Source of the DNA: an uncultured Collinsella sp.
Lineage (GTDB): Bacteria; Actinomycetota; Coriobacteriia; Coriobacteriales; Coriobacteriaceae
Reading direction: 5' to 3'
Assembly (NCBI GenBank): GCA_958413895.1
Contig: CATYVQ010000001.1
Span: forward strand, 62,001 to 126,000
DNA length: 64,000 nucleotides
In this document: in pieces, positions 1-7,009 of the stretch
Position numbering within the stretch: position 1 is the stretch's first letter
Layout: each line of letters starts with the position of its first letter
Made by a program: the position numbers and the translations under genes
The notes under the pieces: generated by a model
Databases searched by the model: none
The model's input: only the letters and a program-made list of their open reading frames with translations
Told to the model about the DNA's origin: nothing

Positions 1-374
1 TCGGCGCCGCCCGCCAGAATCTGACCGGCAACCTCAACGCCCAGACAACTGGGGATGCAGAGCAGGTTCATGGCATGGCTCGGCCGCCCGCCCATGGCGT
101 AGATATCCGACAGCGAGTTGGCCGCGGCGATCTGGCCAAACAGGAACGGGTCGTCGACCATCGGCGGGAAGAAGTCGATGGACTGCACGAGACCCAAGTT
201 ATCGCCAACGCGAAAGACGCTCGCATCGTCGGAGGTATCGAACCCCACGAGCAGGTTGTCGTTATGCACATTGGGTAAATCGCCCAGGACCTGGGCGAGG
301 GCTCCGGGAGCCAACTTAGCGGCTCAACCGCTCGCGGCCGTCATGGACGTGAGCCTCATGGTGTCCTTAGCCAT
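1..374 (-). CDS. selD: selenide, water dikinase (SelD), 3' part outside window; in-frame TGA read as selenocysteine
   Basis: SelD makes selenophosphate from selenide and ATP, the selenium donor for selenocysteine and selenouridine synthesis. Starting at the ATG at 374-372 the frame reads MAKDTMRLTSMTAASG, then TGA at 326-324 (codon 17), then AAKLAPG and on through VQSIDFF, VDDPFLFGQIAAANSLSDIY and AMGGRPSHAMN, all typical of SelD. Codon 17 is where other SelD proteins have the catalytic Cys or Sec, and Lys follows at 20, so TGA most likely encodes Sec. Two hairpins begin 11 nt after the TGA (312-300 and 296-282) and could form the bacterial SECIS. The start overlaps the glycosyltransferase stop by 8 bp with a GGGGG-type RBS, so translation is probably coupled. 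The protein runs off the window after about 124 codons. An annotator treating TGA as stop would truncate or miss it. Confidence 0.93.
282..326 (-). promoter_or_regulatory. candidate bacterial SECIS element next to the selD TGA codon
   Basis: On the minus strand the TGA at 326-324 is followed by two stem-loops: GGCUC-CCG-GAGCC at 312-300, and GCCCAG-GUC-CUGGGC at 296-282. Bacterial SECIS elements lie inside the coding region just 3' of the UGA, with a short apical loop bound by SelB. The first hairpin is at the right distance. Which hairpin SelB would use cannot be decided by reading. Confidence 0.5.
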
Positions 375-1584
375 ACGAACCCCCTTCCAACAAATTAACG
401 ACTTTAAGTATACGCCCCAGGCACGCTTCCCAAGAGACCGCCGACGGCTCGAACGTCGAAGGCGGAGCCGCAAGCGCCTGCGCGATAGCATCTGCCAGTG
501 CGCGCTCAAACAACGGAAGGTCGGCCGCCACGGGCGTGTCGACATCCGTCATACGCGGCGACGCCACCCACGTCACGGGAGCACCGGGAAGCATCGCCGC
601 CATCCAGGGACGAACGCCGGGCAAATCGGTCGCCACAACTTTGCAGCCGCACGCGAGGGCCTCGATCGTCACGAGCGGCAGTCCCTCGTAAAACGAAGGC
701 AGCACAAAGACGTCGGAACTGCGGTAGGCACGCACGAGCCCATCGCCATCCAGGCGCCCCGCCAGCGTCACCGGCACATCCGAGGCCGCGGTCAAGCGCT
801 CGATACGCGCATACTCGGCATCGTCCCCGCGGCCGCCCACAAGTACCAAGCCAGATGGGCGGACGTCATCGTCAATCGGCAATGACACGGCTCGAACCAG
901 CGACTCGACGCCCTTTTTAAAGCAAATCTTGCCCACGTACACAAGCGATCCCGGCTGCCTCGCCACGCTTGCGTCGCGGCAGAAGACGCGATGGTCGTAG
1001 CCCGTCCCAATCACGTGGATGCGATCGGCATCGACGCCGCACACCAGGCCAATCTGCTCAGCCTGCTCAGCATGGAGCGCAAAGACGGCATCGAGCCGAC
1101 GAACCGCACTTACGATGCGATCGCGCTCGAGCGCATGCGAACGCAGCTGGCGCAGGTCGGTCGAATGGCACACGGCAACAACCGGCACGCCCCGAACGCA
1201 CTCGCGCGCCAATGCAGTCACCAGATACAGGTGATGGCAGAGCACCAGATCGGGCCGAAACTCAGCCACCGCCCGATCGATTGCAGCAGCAAATGCCCGC
1301 TCAAATGCCTTGAGCATCGAAGGCGTCAGGTCACGATAACGCGTGGAGGGATAGGGCATGACATCGGACATACCGCAGATGGGAAACGGCAGCTCAGGCG
1401 ACTCGAACGGTACGGCAAACACGGCAGCACGCCGGTCGAGCTCGCCTTGGGTATCACCCGGTGCCGCGCCGCAAAGCACGGCGGCGCGATGCCCCGTCTC
1501 GATCTGTTCGCGCACGAGCGCGGCAAGGTAGGTGCCGCTGCCGGTGCTATCTGGTTTTTGTGCCGAGATATTGAGGATGCGCAT
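367..1584 (-). CDS. GT4-family glycosyltransferase coupled to selD
   Basis: 405 residues with a GT-B, glycosyltransferase family 4 layout. The N-terminal acceptor domain begins MRILNISAQKPDSTGSGTY, and the C-terminal nucleotide-sugar domain carries YVGKICFKKG near 217 and the EX7E donor-site motif EGLPLVTIE at 300-308. The ATG at 1584 was chosen because it lies 14 bp after the activator stop, with AGGGG overlapping that stop, and because it gives a normal GT4 N terminus. The last 8 bp overlap selD. The acceptor and the sugar are unknown. A GT4 enzyme paired with selD recalls SenB, the selenosugar synthase of the selenoneine pathway, but I see no SenA partner and no close SenB sequence signature, so that link is only a hypothesis. 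A role in making another glycoside or glycolipid is equally possible. Confidence 0.85.
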   Translation of the reverse strand: MRILNISAQKPDSTGSGTYLAALVREQIETGHRAAVLCGAAPGDTQGELDRRAAVFAVPFESPELPFPICGMSDVMPYPSTRYRDLTPSMLKAFERAFAAAIDRAVAEFRPDLVLCHHLYLVTALARECVRGVPVVAVCHSTDLRQLRSHALERDRIVSAVRRLDAVFALHAEQAEQIGLVCGVDADRIHVIGTGYDHRVFCRDASVARQPGSLVYVGKICFKKGVESLVRAVSLPIDDDVRPSGLVLVGGRGDDAEYARIERLTAASDVPVTLAGRLDGDGLVRAYRSSDVFVLPSFYEGLPLVTIEALACGCKVVATDLPGVRPWMAAMLPGAPVTWVASPRMTDVDTPVAADLPLFERALADAIAQALAAPPSTFEPSAVSWEACLGRILKVVNLLEGGSYG

Positions 1585-1598
1585 GTCGCGGTACACCC

Positions 1599-2363
1599 CT
1601 AGGCCAAGGCGGCGGCGCGGACAGCCGCGCCGATCGCTCCGGCAAAGCGAGCCTGAGGCGAGGTGGTCACCGGTGACCCCAGTAGCTCGCCCAACCGCTC
1701 CACCACGAAGGCGTTCTCGCACAGGCCACCGGTCAGGTAGTACGGGGCGCCCGCGGCCTGCCCAGCCATGGTCGCCACGCGCGAGACCACGCTGTCGATC
1801 ACGCCACGCGCAATGTTCTCGCGCGGCTCACCGCGACCGATCAGGCTGATAACCTCGCTTTCGGCAAACACCGTGCACATGCTGCTGATCTTGGTGGGCT
1901 CGCCGGAACGCGCCAGGTCGGCCATCTGGTGCTGGGAAATGCCCAGACGGTCGGCCATGATCTCCAAAAAGCGCCCCGTGCCGGCGGCGCACTTGTCGTT
2001 CATGGCGAACTTGGCCACGCGGCCACTTTTAAGCTGAATGACCTTGGTGTCCTGGCCGCCCACGTCGATCACCGTGCCGTGATCGCCAAACAGGCGCACG
2101 GCACCGGTGCCGTGGCAGGTAATCTCGGTCACGACCTTGTGCGCAAAGGGCACGGCGACACGGCCGTAGCCAGTCGCGACCACGCGAACATCGTCGCCCG
2201 TCACGCCATAGTCGGCCGCAGCGAGCTCACCGCGCAGGCGCTCGGCCGCATCGACCGACGAATAGCCCGTCGGCATGACGCAGGTCCACGCAATGGCGCC
2301 GTCCGTCTCCACCACTGCAGCCTTCGCGGCCGTCGAGCCTATGTCGATACCAATGCCAACCAC
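1599..2363 (-). CDS. BadF/BadG/HgdC-type ATP-dependent activator of a double-cubane / dehydratase enzyme
   Basis: 254 residues of the ASKHA-fold activator family. The dimeric [4Fe-4S] ATPase injects low-potential electrons into 2-hydroxyacyl-CoA dehydratases or double-cubane proteins. Seen here: the phosphate-1 loop GIGIDIGSTAAK at the N terminus, DVGGQDTK near 100-107, and the two cluster cysteines Cys125 (DKCAAGTG) and Cys163 (SMCTVF). The GTG at 2363 is preferred because AAGGAGG lies 5 bp upstream and the ASKHA motif begins right after it. The open frame extends further upstream, but that part is non-homologous and overlaps the transporter. Its neighbours include two HgdB-like proteins, its likely electron acceptors. 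The gene sits between the anion channel and the GT4 gene in one compact operon. Confidence 0.92.
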   Translation of the reverse strand: MVGIGIDIGSTAAKAAVVETDGAIAWTCVMPTGYSSVDAAERLRGELAAADYGVTGDDVRVVATGYGRVAVPFAHKVVTEITCHGTGAVRLFGDHGTVIDVGGQDTKVIQLKSGRVAKFAMNDKCAAGTGRFLEIMADRLGISQHQMADLARSGEPTKISSMCTVFAESEVISLIGRGEPRENIARGVIDSVVSRVATMAGQAAGAPYYLTGGLCENAFVVERLGELLGSPVTTSPQARFAGAIGAAVRAAALA

Positions 2364-2410
2364 GGCATCCTCCTTCTTATGCAACGCAGGGACGCCCCTT
2401 GTCACATTCG

Positions 2411-3325
2411 TTAGGCCTTCAAAAAAGCGAGATAGCGCACGCAGGTATAGATCACCAGAATAGCCGCAATCACCGTCTCTACAAGCGCAACGGGAGCAAG
2501 CCACGGCAGCGGTGCCCCCATGTTCAAAAGACAGGAAGCCGTCATTTTGGATGCGATGGCGCTGATCACAAAGGGGAAGGTAAACGCCGCATAGCTGGGA
2601 TAAAACGGAAGCGAGAGGCAGCGGACCAACTGTACCAAGGAGAACAGATAGATGACCGTCGCAACGGCAAACATCGCCAACAAAAAGGCGTGGTTCTTGG
2701 GCATAACGGATTGCACGTAACCAGCGAGACACAGGCTCATGGGCGCAGCGTAAATGCAGATAAGCGGTTTGGCGGGCTCTGGAACATTGGGCAGCTTGAC
2801 ATACCTCATCGTCACCAGAACAAATAGCACCACAAAGCTAACCAGGCCAAACCAGAATGCGGCGGCGCCAATTGCCGTAGCTTCGTATACAGGCGCGGTA
2901 ACCGCTGCGACCGCAATGCCAACGTACACAATGTAATAACTGGCAAAGACGGTTTGGAGCTTAATCTTTGCCACAAACTTGGCCGTGAAGAACACGATCA
3001 GCGCGACATGAAGCGCAATCGCCACGACCCACACGACAAACGCCACATCCGCGGCACCAAGATACCCTTTGATATAGGTCGAAAGCAGCATGAGCGCCAT
3101 CGAGAAAGTGCCCGAAACACTTGCCATAATCGGGTTCGTCATATCCTCGGCAAACAGCTTGGGGAATGCGACCACCTTGATAATGAATAGCAGCAGGAAC
3201 AGTGCCGAAACCACGCCGCAGACCATGCGCAGCGCCTCGGAATAACTCTGCAAAAGATTACCCAGGGCCGCACAACCTAACGCGACGCCGCAAATCGGAA
3301 CAGGGATTTTCTTGATCATATCCAT
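2411..3325 (-). CDS. TDT / SLAC1-TehA family anion channel-like membrane protein
   Basis: 304 residues, almost entirely hydrophobic, with about ten membrane segments. It begins MDMIKKIPVPICGVALGCAALGN, resembling the start of TDT (tellurite-resistance/dicarboxylate transporter) proteins, the bacterial relatives of plant SLAC1. Family members pass small anions such as chloride, nitrate, sulfite or carboxylates. The start is supported by an AGGAAA site 11 bp upstream; a second ATG six bases in is an alternative. It lies between the C_GCAxxG protein and the activator, so it may import the anionic substrate or export the product of the double-cubane enzymes. That role is inferred from context. 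The transported anion cannot be read from sequence. Confidence 0.78.
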   Translation of the reverse strand: MDMIKKIPVPICGVALGCAALGNLLQSYSEALRMVCGVVSALFLLLFIIKVVAFPKLFAEDMTNPIMASVSGTFSMALMLLSTYIKGYLGAADVAFVVWVVAIALHVALIVFFTAKFVAKIKLQTVFASYYIVYVGIAVAAVTAPVYEATAIGAAAFWFGLVSFVVLFVLVTMRYVKLPNVPEPAKPLICIYAAPMSLCLAGYVQSVMPKNHAFLLAMFAVATVIYLFSLVQLVRCLSLPFYPSYAAFTFPFVISAIASKMTASCLLNMGAPLPWLAPVALVETVIAAILVIYTCVRYLAFLKA

Positions 3326-3393
3326 ATAGATAGGTTTCCTAACCTCGTCGGCCTTCTTATGCCAGGCTCCGGCATCTCGCCGGACACCTGCTG

Positions 3394-3939
3394 CTAGATT
3401 TCGATATCGGCAACTTTACGGCGCGGAGCCGGCTCGTCGACTTCGTCCAGATTCTTAATGCCGCACTCGCGACACACCATCTGGGCGACCTTCCATGCAC
3501 ACAGACCTGTGTAGTAAATGCACTGCTCTTTATGCTCGCCGCGGCCCATGTCAAATTCCTTTGTCAGGATACGGCAGCAGATGGCATGCTTACCGTTGTT
3601 TTCGCGGAACCAATCGTGCAGCTCGTGCGTAAGCTGCATCGACTTGACGGATTTTGGATTGGTCGGGCCGTCCTGCTCCGTACGTCCAAACAACATTCCA
3701 ATCGCCAGAATGCCACCATTGAAAGCGCCGCACGCGCAGCCGGACTTGCCTGCGCCCACCGACATACCAGACGCCATGGCCACGACCGAATCGGGCACAT
3801 CGAGCTCGAGCATTTGCTTCATGGTGTAGACAAGCGACTCGCAGCAGTAATAACCCTTTTTGAAGTTAGCCTCGGCCGCGCGTTGTACAGCACGAGGACT
3901 TAGCTCAGATACGCCAATTGCAACATTGGGTTCAACCAT
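3394..3939 (-). CDS. C_GCAxxG_C_C family putative redox protein
   Basis: 181 residues. The family is defined by a set of conserved cysteines thought to bind a redox metal centre; its function is not established. Visible: an N-terminal CC pair (YYCCESLV), the signature GCACGAFNGG, a later ICC, and C-terminal CIYYTGLC and CREC. The ATG at 3939 (MVEPN) has AAAGGAA upstream. A TTG five codons earlier overlaps that RBS and was rejected. The gene lies 55 bp downstream of the second double-cubane protein, so an electron-transfer or maturation role in that system is plausible. A smaller paralogue is at 19356-19802. Confidence 0.85.
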   Translation of the reverse strand: MVEPNVAIGVSELSPRAVQRAAEANFKKGYYCCESLVYTMKQMLELDVPDSVVAMASGMSVGAGKSGCACGAFNGGILAIGMLFGRTEQDGPTNPKSVKSMQLTHELHDWFRENNGKHAICCRILTKEFDMGRGEHKEQCIYYTGLCAWKVAQMVCRECGIKNLDEVDEPAPRRKVADIEI

Positions 3940-3994
3940 TTCATTTCCTTTCAAATCGATATGGCATAGGGGCTGCCCCCTTGCCGCGTTCGCC

Positions 3995-5158
3995 TTACAG
4001 GGTCTCGATAAAGGCGGCGATGCGCGTCTCGATCTGGCCCATGTCGCCGTTGCTGTAGTCAGTCTCGATCTTCATATACGGAATACCCGCACCCTCGACA
4101 GCCTCTTGCATGCGTGCGCTCTCAACGTTAAAGGTATGGCACGCCTGCAGCACGTTCTCCACTACGCCATCGACGTGGTACTTCTCGCACATGACCAGCG
4201 TGTTTTCCATACGATCGTCGTTGGGCGTCATGACCGAGCAGTTGATGTCCAGGTAACGGTCGGCGATGGCGCGCAGGATATCGGGAGCCTCCGAGTCGAT
4301 CATCATGGCCGCCGTGCGCTCACCCGAGCAGTCGTCCATGCACACGACCACGCCGCCGTTGGACTCAATGGTGCGACCGATCTTGTTGATTACGCCGCCC
4401 ACTGGGCAACCGGTGATCAGAATGCGCTTTGCATCCGCCGCGACCGGGCGCTCGCCCGCGTCGTAGGCCTCGCGCAGCTTGGCAACCTTTTGCTCCAGCT
4501 GCTGCGTATAGGCCTCGATATCAAAGCTGAACGTGCCGGCAAACATGGTGCTCATCAGGTCGACGCCGCTCATGGCAGCCGGCTGGTTGGCCTGCAGGGC
4601 GAACATCTCGAGCTGGGCGGCACGCAGGCGATTGCGACGACGGACAGCAGCGCGCAGGTCATCGTCGGTAATCGTGATGCCGTAGAAGCCCTCGAGCTCC
4701 TCCTTGAGCAGGCGGCACTCCTCGTACCAGCCTTCACGCTCGTAGGCGCGATCGCGACCCTGCGGAAGATGCAGGATGTGCGTACGCTTGAGCTCGCTGA
4801 GCAGTTCGTACATCTTCTTTTTGCCGTCGCAGGTGGTCTCGCCGATAATCATGTCGCTAAAGTACGTAAACGGACACTTTTGCGAGTAGGCAAAACCGTA
4901 CGTCGACCTAATGAGCGGGCAGAGGTTTGCCGGCAGCACCTTCTCGGCCTCGGGAATCACCTCGTCGGATGTGCCGCACAAGGCCACACTTGCAGCGCCC
5001 GCGGCATCGATAATCTCGAGCGGCGTGTAGCTGCACAGAAAACCGATCAGGCGATTACCGGCCTGCTTGTAATCCTTGACGCGAATAAACGACGCCTTGC
5101 GCTGCTCGTTGAACTCCTCAAACGTGGACGGCAACGGCTGCTCAATATATTCCGACAT
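3995..5158 (-). CDS. double-cubane cluster protein / 2-hydroxyacyl-CoA dehydratase subunit D-like, paralogue B
   Basis: 387 residues of the HgdB/BcrC-like superfamily. Such proteins hold [4Fe-4S] or double-cubane [8Fe-9S] clusters and are charged by the ASKHA activator to perform difficult two-electron reductions or dehydrations. Cysteines at 42, 61, 80, 95 and 110 sit in CSYTPLEI, LCGTSDE, LPANLCPLI, KCPF and GETTCDGKKK. Each is offset by exactly 39 residues from the equivalent cysteine of paralogue A, so the cluster pocket is fully conserved. The ATG at 5158 has AAGGAG 5 bp upstream; an in-frame start five codons earlier lacks this. No acyl-CoA dehydratase partner subunits or CoA-transferase are nearby, which favours a stand-alone double-cubane reductase over an amino-acid fermentation dehydratase. 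The substrate is unknown. Confidence 0.85.
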   Translation of the reverse strand: MSEYIEQPLPSTFEEFNEQRKASFIRVKDYKQAGNRLIGFLCSYTPLEIIDAAGAASVALCGTSDEVIPEAEKVLPANLCPLIRSTYGFAYSQKCPFTYFSDMIIGETTCDGKKKMYELLSELKRTHILHLPQGRDRAYEREGWYEECRLLKEELEGFYGITITDDDLRAAVRRRNRLRAAQLEMFALQANQPAAMSGVDLMSTMFAGTFSFDIEAYTQQLEQKVAKLREAYDAGERPVAADAKRILITGCPVGGVINKIGRTIESNGGVVVCMDDCSGERTAAMMIDSEAPDILRAIADRYLDINCSVMTPNDDRMENTLVMCEKYHVDGVVENVLQACHTFNVESARMQEAVEGAGIPYMKIETDYSNGDMGQIETRIAAFIETL

Positions 5159-5202
5159 ATAACTCCTTAACAAACCTTTTAACCAACCAAGGAAACGGCT
5201 TT

Positions 5203-5274
5203 CCCAGGTGCCCGAGGTTGCCGTGAAAGAGAAGCGCCGCGTACTTTGTTGAACGGCAAGATCGGGTGCCTGGG
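5203..5274 (-). other. long hairpin between the two double-cubane genes
   Basis: CCCAGGTGCCCGA at the left end pairs with TCGGGTGCCTGGG at the right end, with two mismatches, and TTGCCGT/ACGGCAA pair inside. There is no T-run, so it is more likely an mRNA stabiliser or processing site than a full terminator. It could set the ratio of the two paralogues. Confidence 0.45.
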
Positions 5275-5296
5275 GAAGCCGCCGGGACGGATACCC

Positions 5297-6580
5297 CTAA
5301 ATGGTTTCTAAGAACGCCTCAATGCGCGTCTGCAGCTGGCCTGCGTCCTCGCCGGCGTAGTCGGTGGTGATATGCATAAACGGGATGCCCGCCTCCTCGG
5401 CGGCCTTCTCCACGGCAAACGACTCCATCTCGTAGAGCGTGCAGAACTGCAGCGCCACGTCGACGATGCCGTCGGCATGCAGGTCCTTGGCCATCTGGAC
5501 AATGTCCTTCATACGCTGGCCGTTGGGCGTAAAGACGGCGCAGTTGATCTTAAAGTAGCGCTCGGCGATGGCGTCGAGCATCTCGTCGACCGTCTCGCCG
5601 GACTCGTCGACCAGGTCCTTGTAGTAGCGCGAGCCCGTGCAGGACTCCTCGCCCACCACGACACCGCCGGCCTTCTCGATGAGATTGAACAGCTTCCAGT
5701 TGGGCACAGCCATGGGCGTGCCGGTGTACAGGATACGTTTGGTCCCCTTGGGCGCCACGCCCTCGCCGGCCTCGACACGCTGCTCGCACTCAGCCGCCAT
5801 ATCGTTAATGGCTCCGGTCAGACGCGGCGTGTCGTCCATAAAGGCGGCCTGAACGGTCAGCAGGCTGTCCAGACCGCTGATGGGTGCAGGGTCGGCAGCG
5901 CGCGTGGCAGCAAGGCGCTGCAGGGCGCGACGCTTCTCATTGACGGCGTGGATGGCGGCCTTCAGACGCTCAGGCGTAATCGTGACGCCGCATTCTTCCT
6001 CAATCTTGGCGGCGAGCTTCTTGACCTCGGCCTTCCAGGTCACGAGCGTCGACTCGTCGTGCACGTTGGGAATATCCATGACGTACATGTTCTTTTGCGT
6101 GGCAAAGAACTCGTAGGCCTTCTTCTTGCCATCGCAGGTGTTCTCGCCCACCACCAGGTCGCTCGACTCAATGTAGGGGCAGACCTCGCCCAGCTTAAAG
6201 CCGGCAAAGCTCTTGATAAGCGGACAGGTGTTGCGCGGCAGGTGCTCCTCGACCTTATCGGTTGCCCAATCGGCACCCGAGCACAGGCCCACGGGAATAC
6301 CGTCACAGGCAAGTACGATCTCCTCGGGCACGTACACGCAGAACGAACCGACGATCTTGGTGGCCTCGCCGGCCTCCTTCTTGTCGAGCATCTCCTTAAT
6401 ACGGCCGCTATGGATGTTGGTGGCCACAAAGTCCAGGTAGGACGTGGACTTGGGGCGATTGTTCTGCGTCAGGAACATATCGCCGTACATCTGGCCCACG
6501 GCGCCCAACAGCATGTCGTGGTCGGCAAGATTCATGCCGAGGCTCTCCCACATCGGATGGAAATCAAATTCTTCAGCCAT
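5297..6580 (-). CDS. double-cubane cluster protein / 2-hydroxyacyl-CoA dehydratase subunit D-like, paralogue A
   Basis: 427 residues, first large gene of the operon. It has the HgdB-like two-domain fold, with cysteines at 81 (SFCVYVPEEI), 100 (GLCSG), 119 (NTCPLIKS), 134 (EVCPY) and 149 (GENTCDGKKK). This is the same pattern as paralogue B, but with a 40-residue N-terminal extension (MWESLGMNLADHDMLLGAV) that B lacks. The length fits stand-alone double-cubane proteins such as those described from Carboxydothermus, which reduce small molecules with ATP-driven electrons. The ATG at 6580 has GAGGGGAACCGTC before it. Two non-identical paralogues could form a heterodimer or act on different substrates. 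The reaction is not known. Confidence 0.85.
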   Translation of the reverse strand: MAEEFDFHPMWESLGMNLADHDMLLGAVGQMYGDMFLTQNNRPKSTSYLDFVATNIHSGRIKEMLDKKEAGEATKIVGSFCVYVPEEIVLACDGIPVGLCSGADWATDKVEEHLPRNTCPLIKSFAGFKLGEVCPYIESSDLVVGENTCDGKKKAYEFFATQKNMYVMDIPNVHDESTLVTWKAEVKKLAAKIEEECGVTITPERLKAAIHAVNEKRRALQRLAATRAADPAPISGLDSLLTVQAAFMDDTPRLTGAINDMAAECEQRVEAGEGVAPKGTKRILYTGTPMAVPNWKLFNLIEKAGGVVVGEESCTGSRYYKDLVDESGETVDEMLDAIAERYFKINCAVFTPNGQRMKDIVQMAKDLHADGIVDVALQFCTLYEMESFAVEKAAEEAGIPFMHITTDYAGEDAGQLQTRIEAFLETI

Positions 6581-6739
6581 GACGGTTCCCCTCTCGAACC
6601 AAAAACGGATAACGGCGGTATCGATGCACGACGGACGGCGATTGTCCGGCCGTGCTCAAACCCGGAATTTTAGGGAACCTGCCTTGAGGACGGTTATTTA
6701 GTTGTGCGTCGTCTCTCCCGGAGCCGTGAACATACCTGC

Positions 6740-6808
6740 TCATATGCGGCTCCGAGCCATATATAGGGCACGCGCGGCAACGCGGCGAATGTATGTCGTC
6801 TGCGGCAT
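6740..6808 (-). CDS. candidate 22-residue leader peptide of the double-cubane operon
   Basis: A short ORF reading MPQTTYIRRVAARALYMARS plus two residues, with an excellent RBS (GAGGAGGG, 8 bp before the ATG at 6808), starting about 25 nt after the candidate promoter. Its TGA overlaps an ATG at 6743 that opens a 56-codon frame (6573-6743), which in turn ends overlapping the start of the first double-cubane gene. The basic, Arg-rich peptide matches nothing I know. It could be a regulatory leader, a small protein or chance. Confidence 0.35.
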   Translation of the reverse strand: MPQTTYIRRVAARALYMARSRI

Positions 6809-6838
6809 GTGCGCACCCTCCTCTACAAGTTGAGGTCA

Positions 6839-6876
6839 ACTATATCAACGGTCGTCGACCATGCGAACACCGTTGA
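6839..6876 (-). promoter_or_regulatory. candidate promoter and operator of the double-cubane/selD operon
   Basis: On the minus strand TTCGCA (6867-6862) and TATAGT (6844-6839) are separated by 17 bp and resemble -35 and -10 hexamers. An exact inverted repeat TCAACGGT...ACCGTTGA (6845-6852 and 6869-6876) flanks the -35 element and touches the -10. A second palindrome GGTCGTCGACC (6850-6860) lies in the spacer. This is the layout of a repressor operator. The 430-base gap between modC and the operon otherwise holds only the leader ORF and the modC hairpin. Confidence 0.45.
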
Positions 6877-6971
6877 CATTCGTACGACAACCTCGTGTAC
6901 CGTCGTTTAATAAATAATTATCTTGATTGATAAGAGTTTGTCATCCTTCATTCGGCGAACGGCAAGACAAA

Positions 6972-6998
6972 GCCGCCGAGGCTTATATCCCCGACGGC
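6972..6998 (-). terminator. hairpin after modC
   Basis: GCCGTCGGGG pairs with CCTCGGCGGC across ATATAAG on the minus strand, followed by TTTGTCTT. It is a moderate rho-independent terminator closing modABC 12 bp after the modC stop. Confidence 0.5.
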
Positions 6999-7009
6999 AT
7001 TACCCGGCG

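Noticed and set aside
1599..2732. Longer activator starting near 2732
   Set aside because: The extra 123 residues overlap the transporter gene and have no family sequence; GTG at 2363 has AAGGAGG.
6573..6743. 56-codon frame ending at the first double-cubane gene
   Set aside because: Kept only within a finding. Composition is unlike a folded protein and there is no RBS of its own, so not called as a gene.
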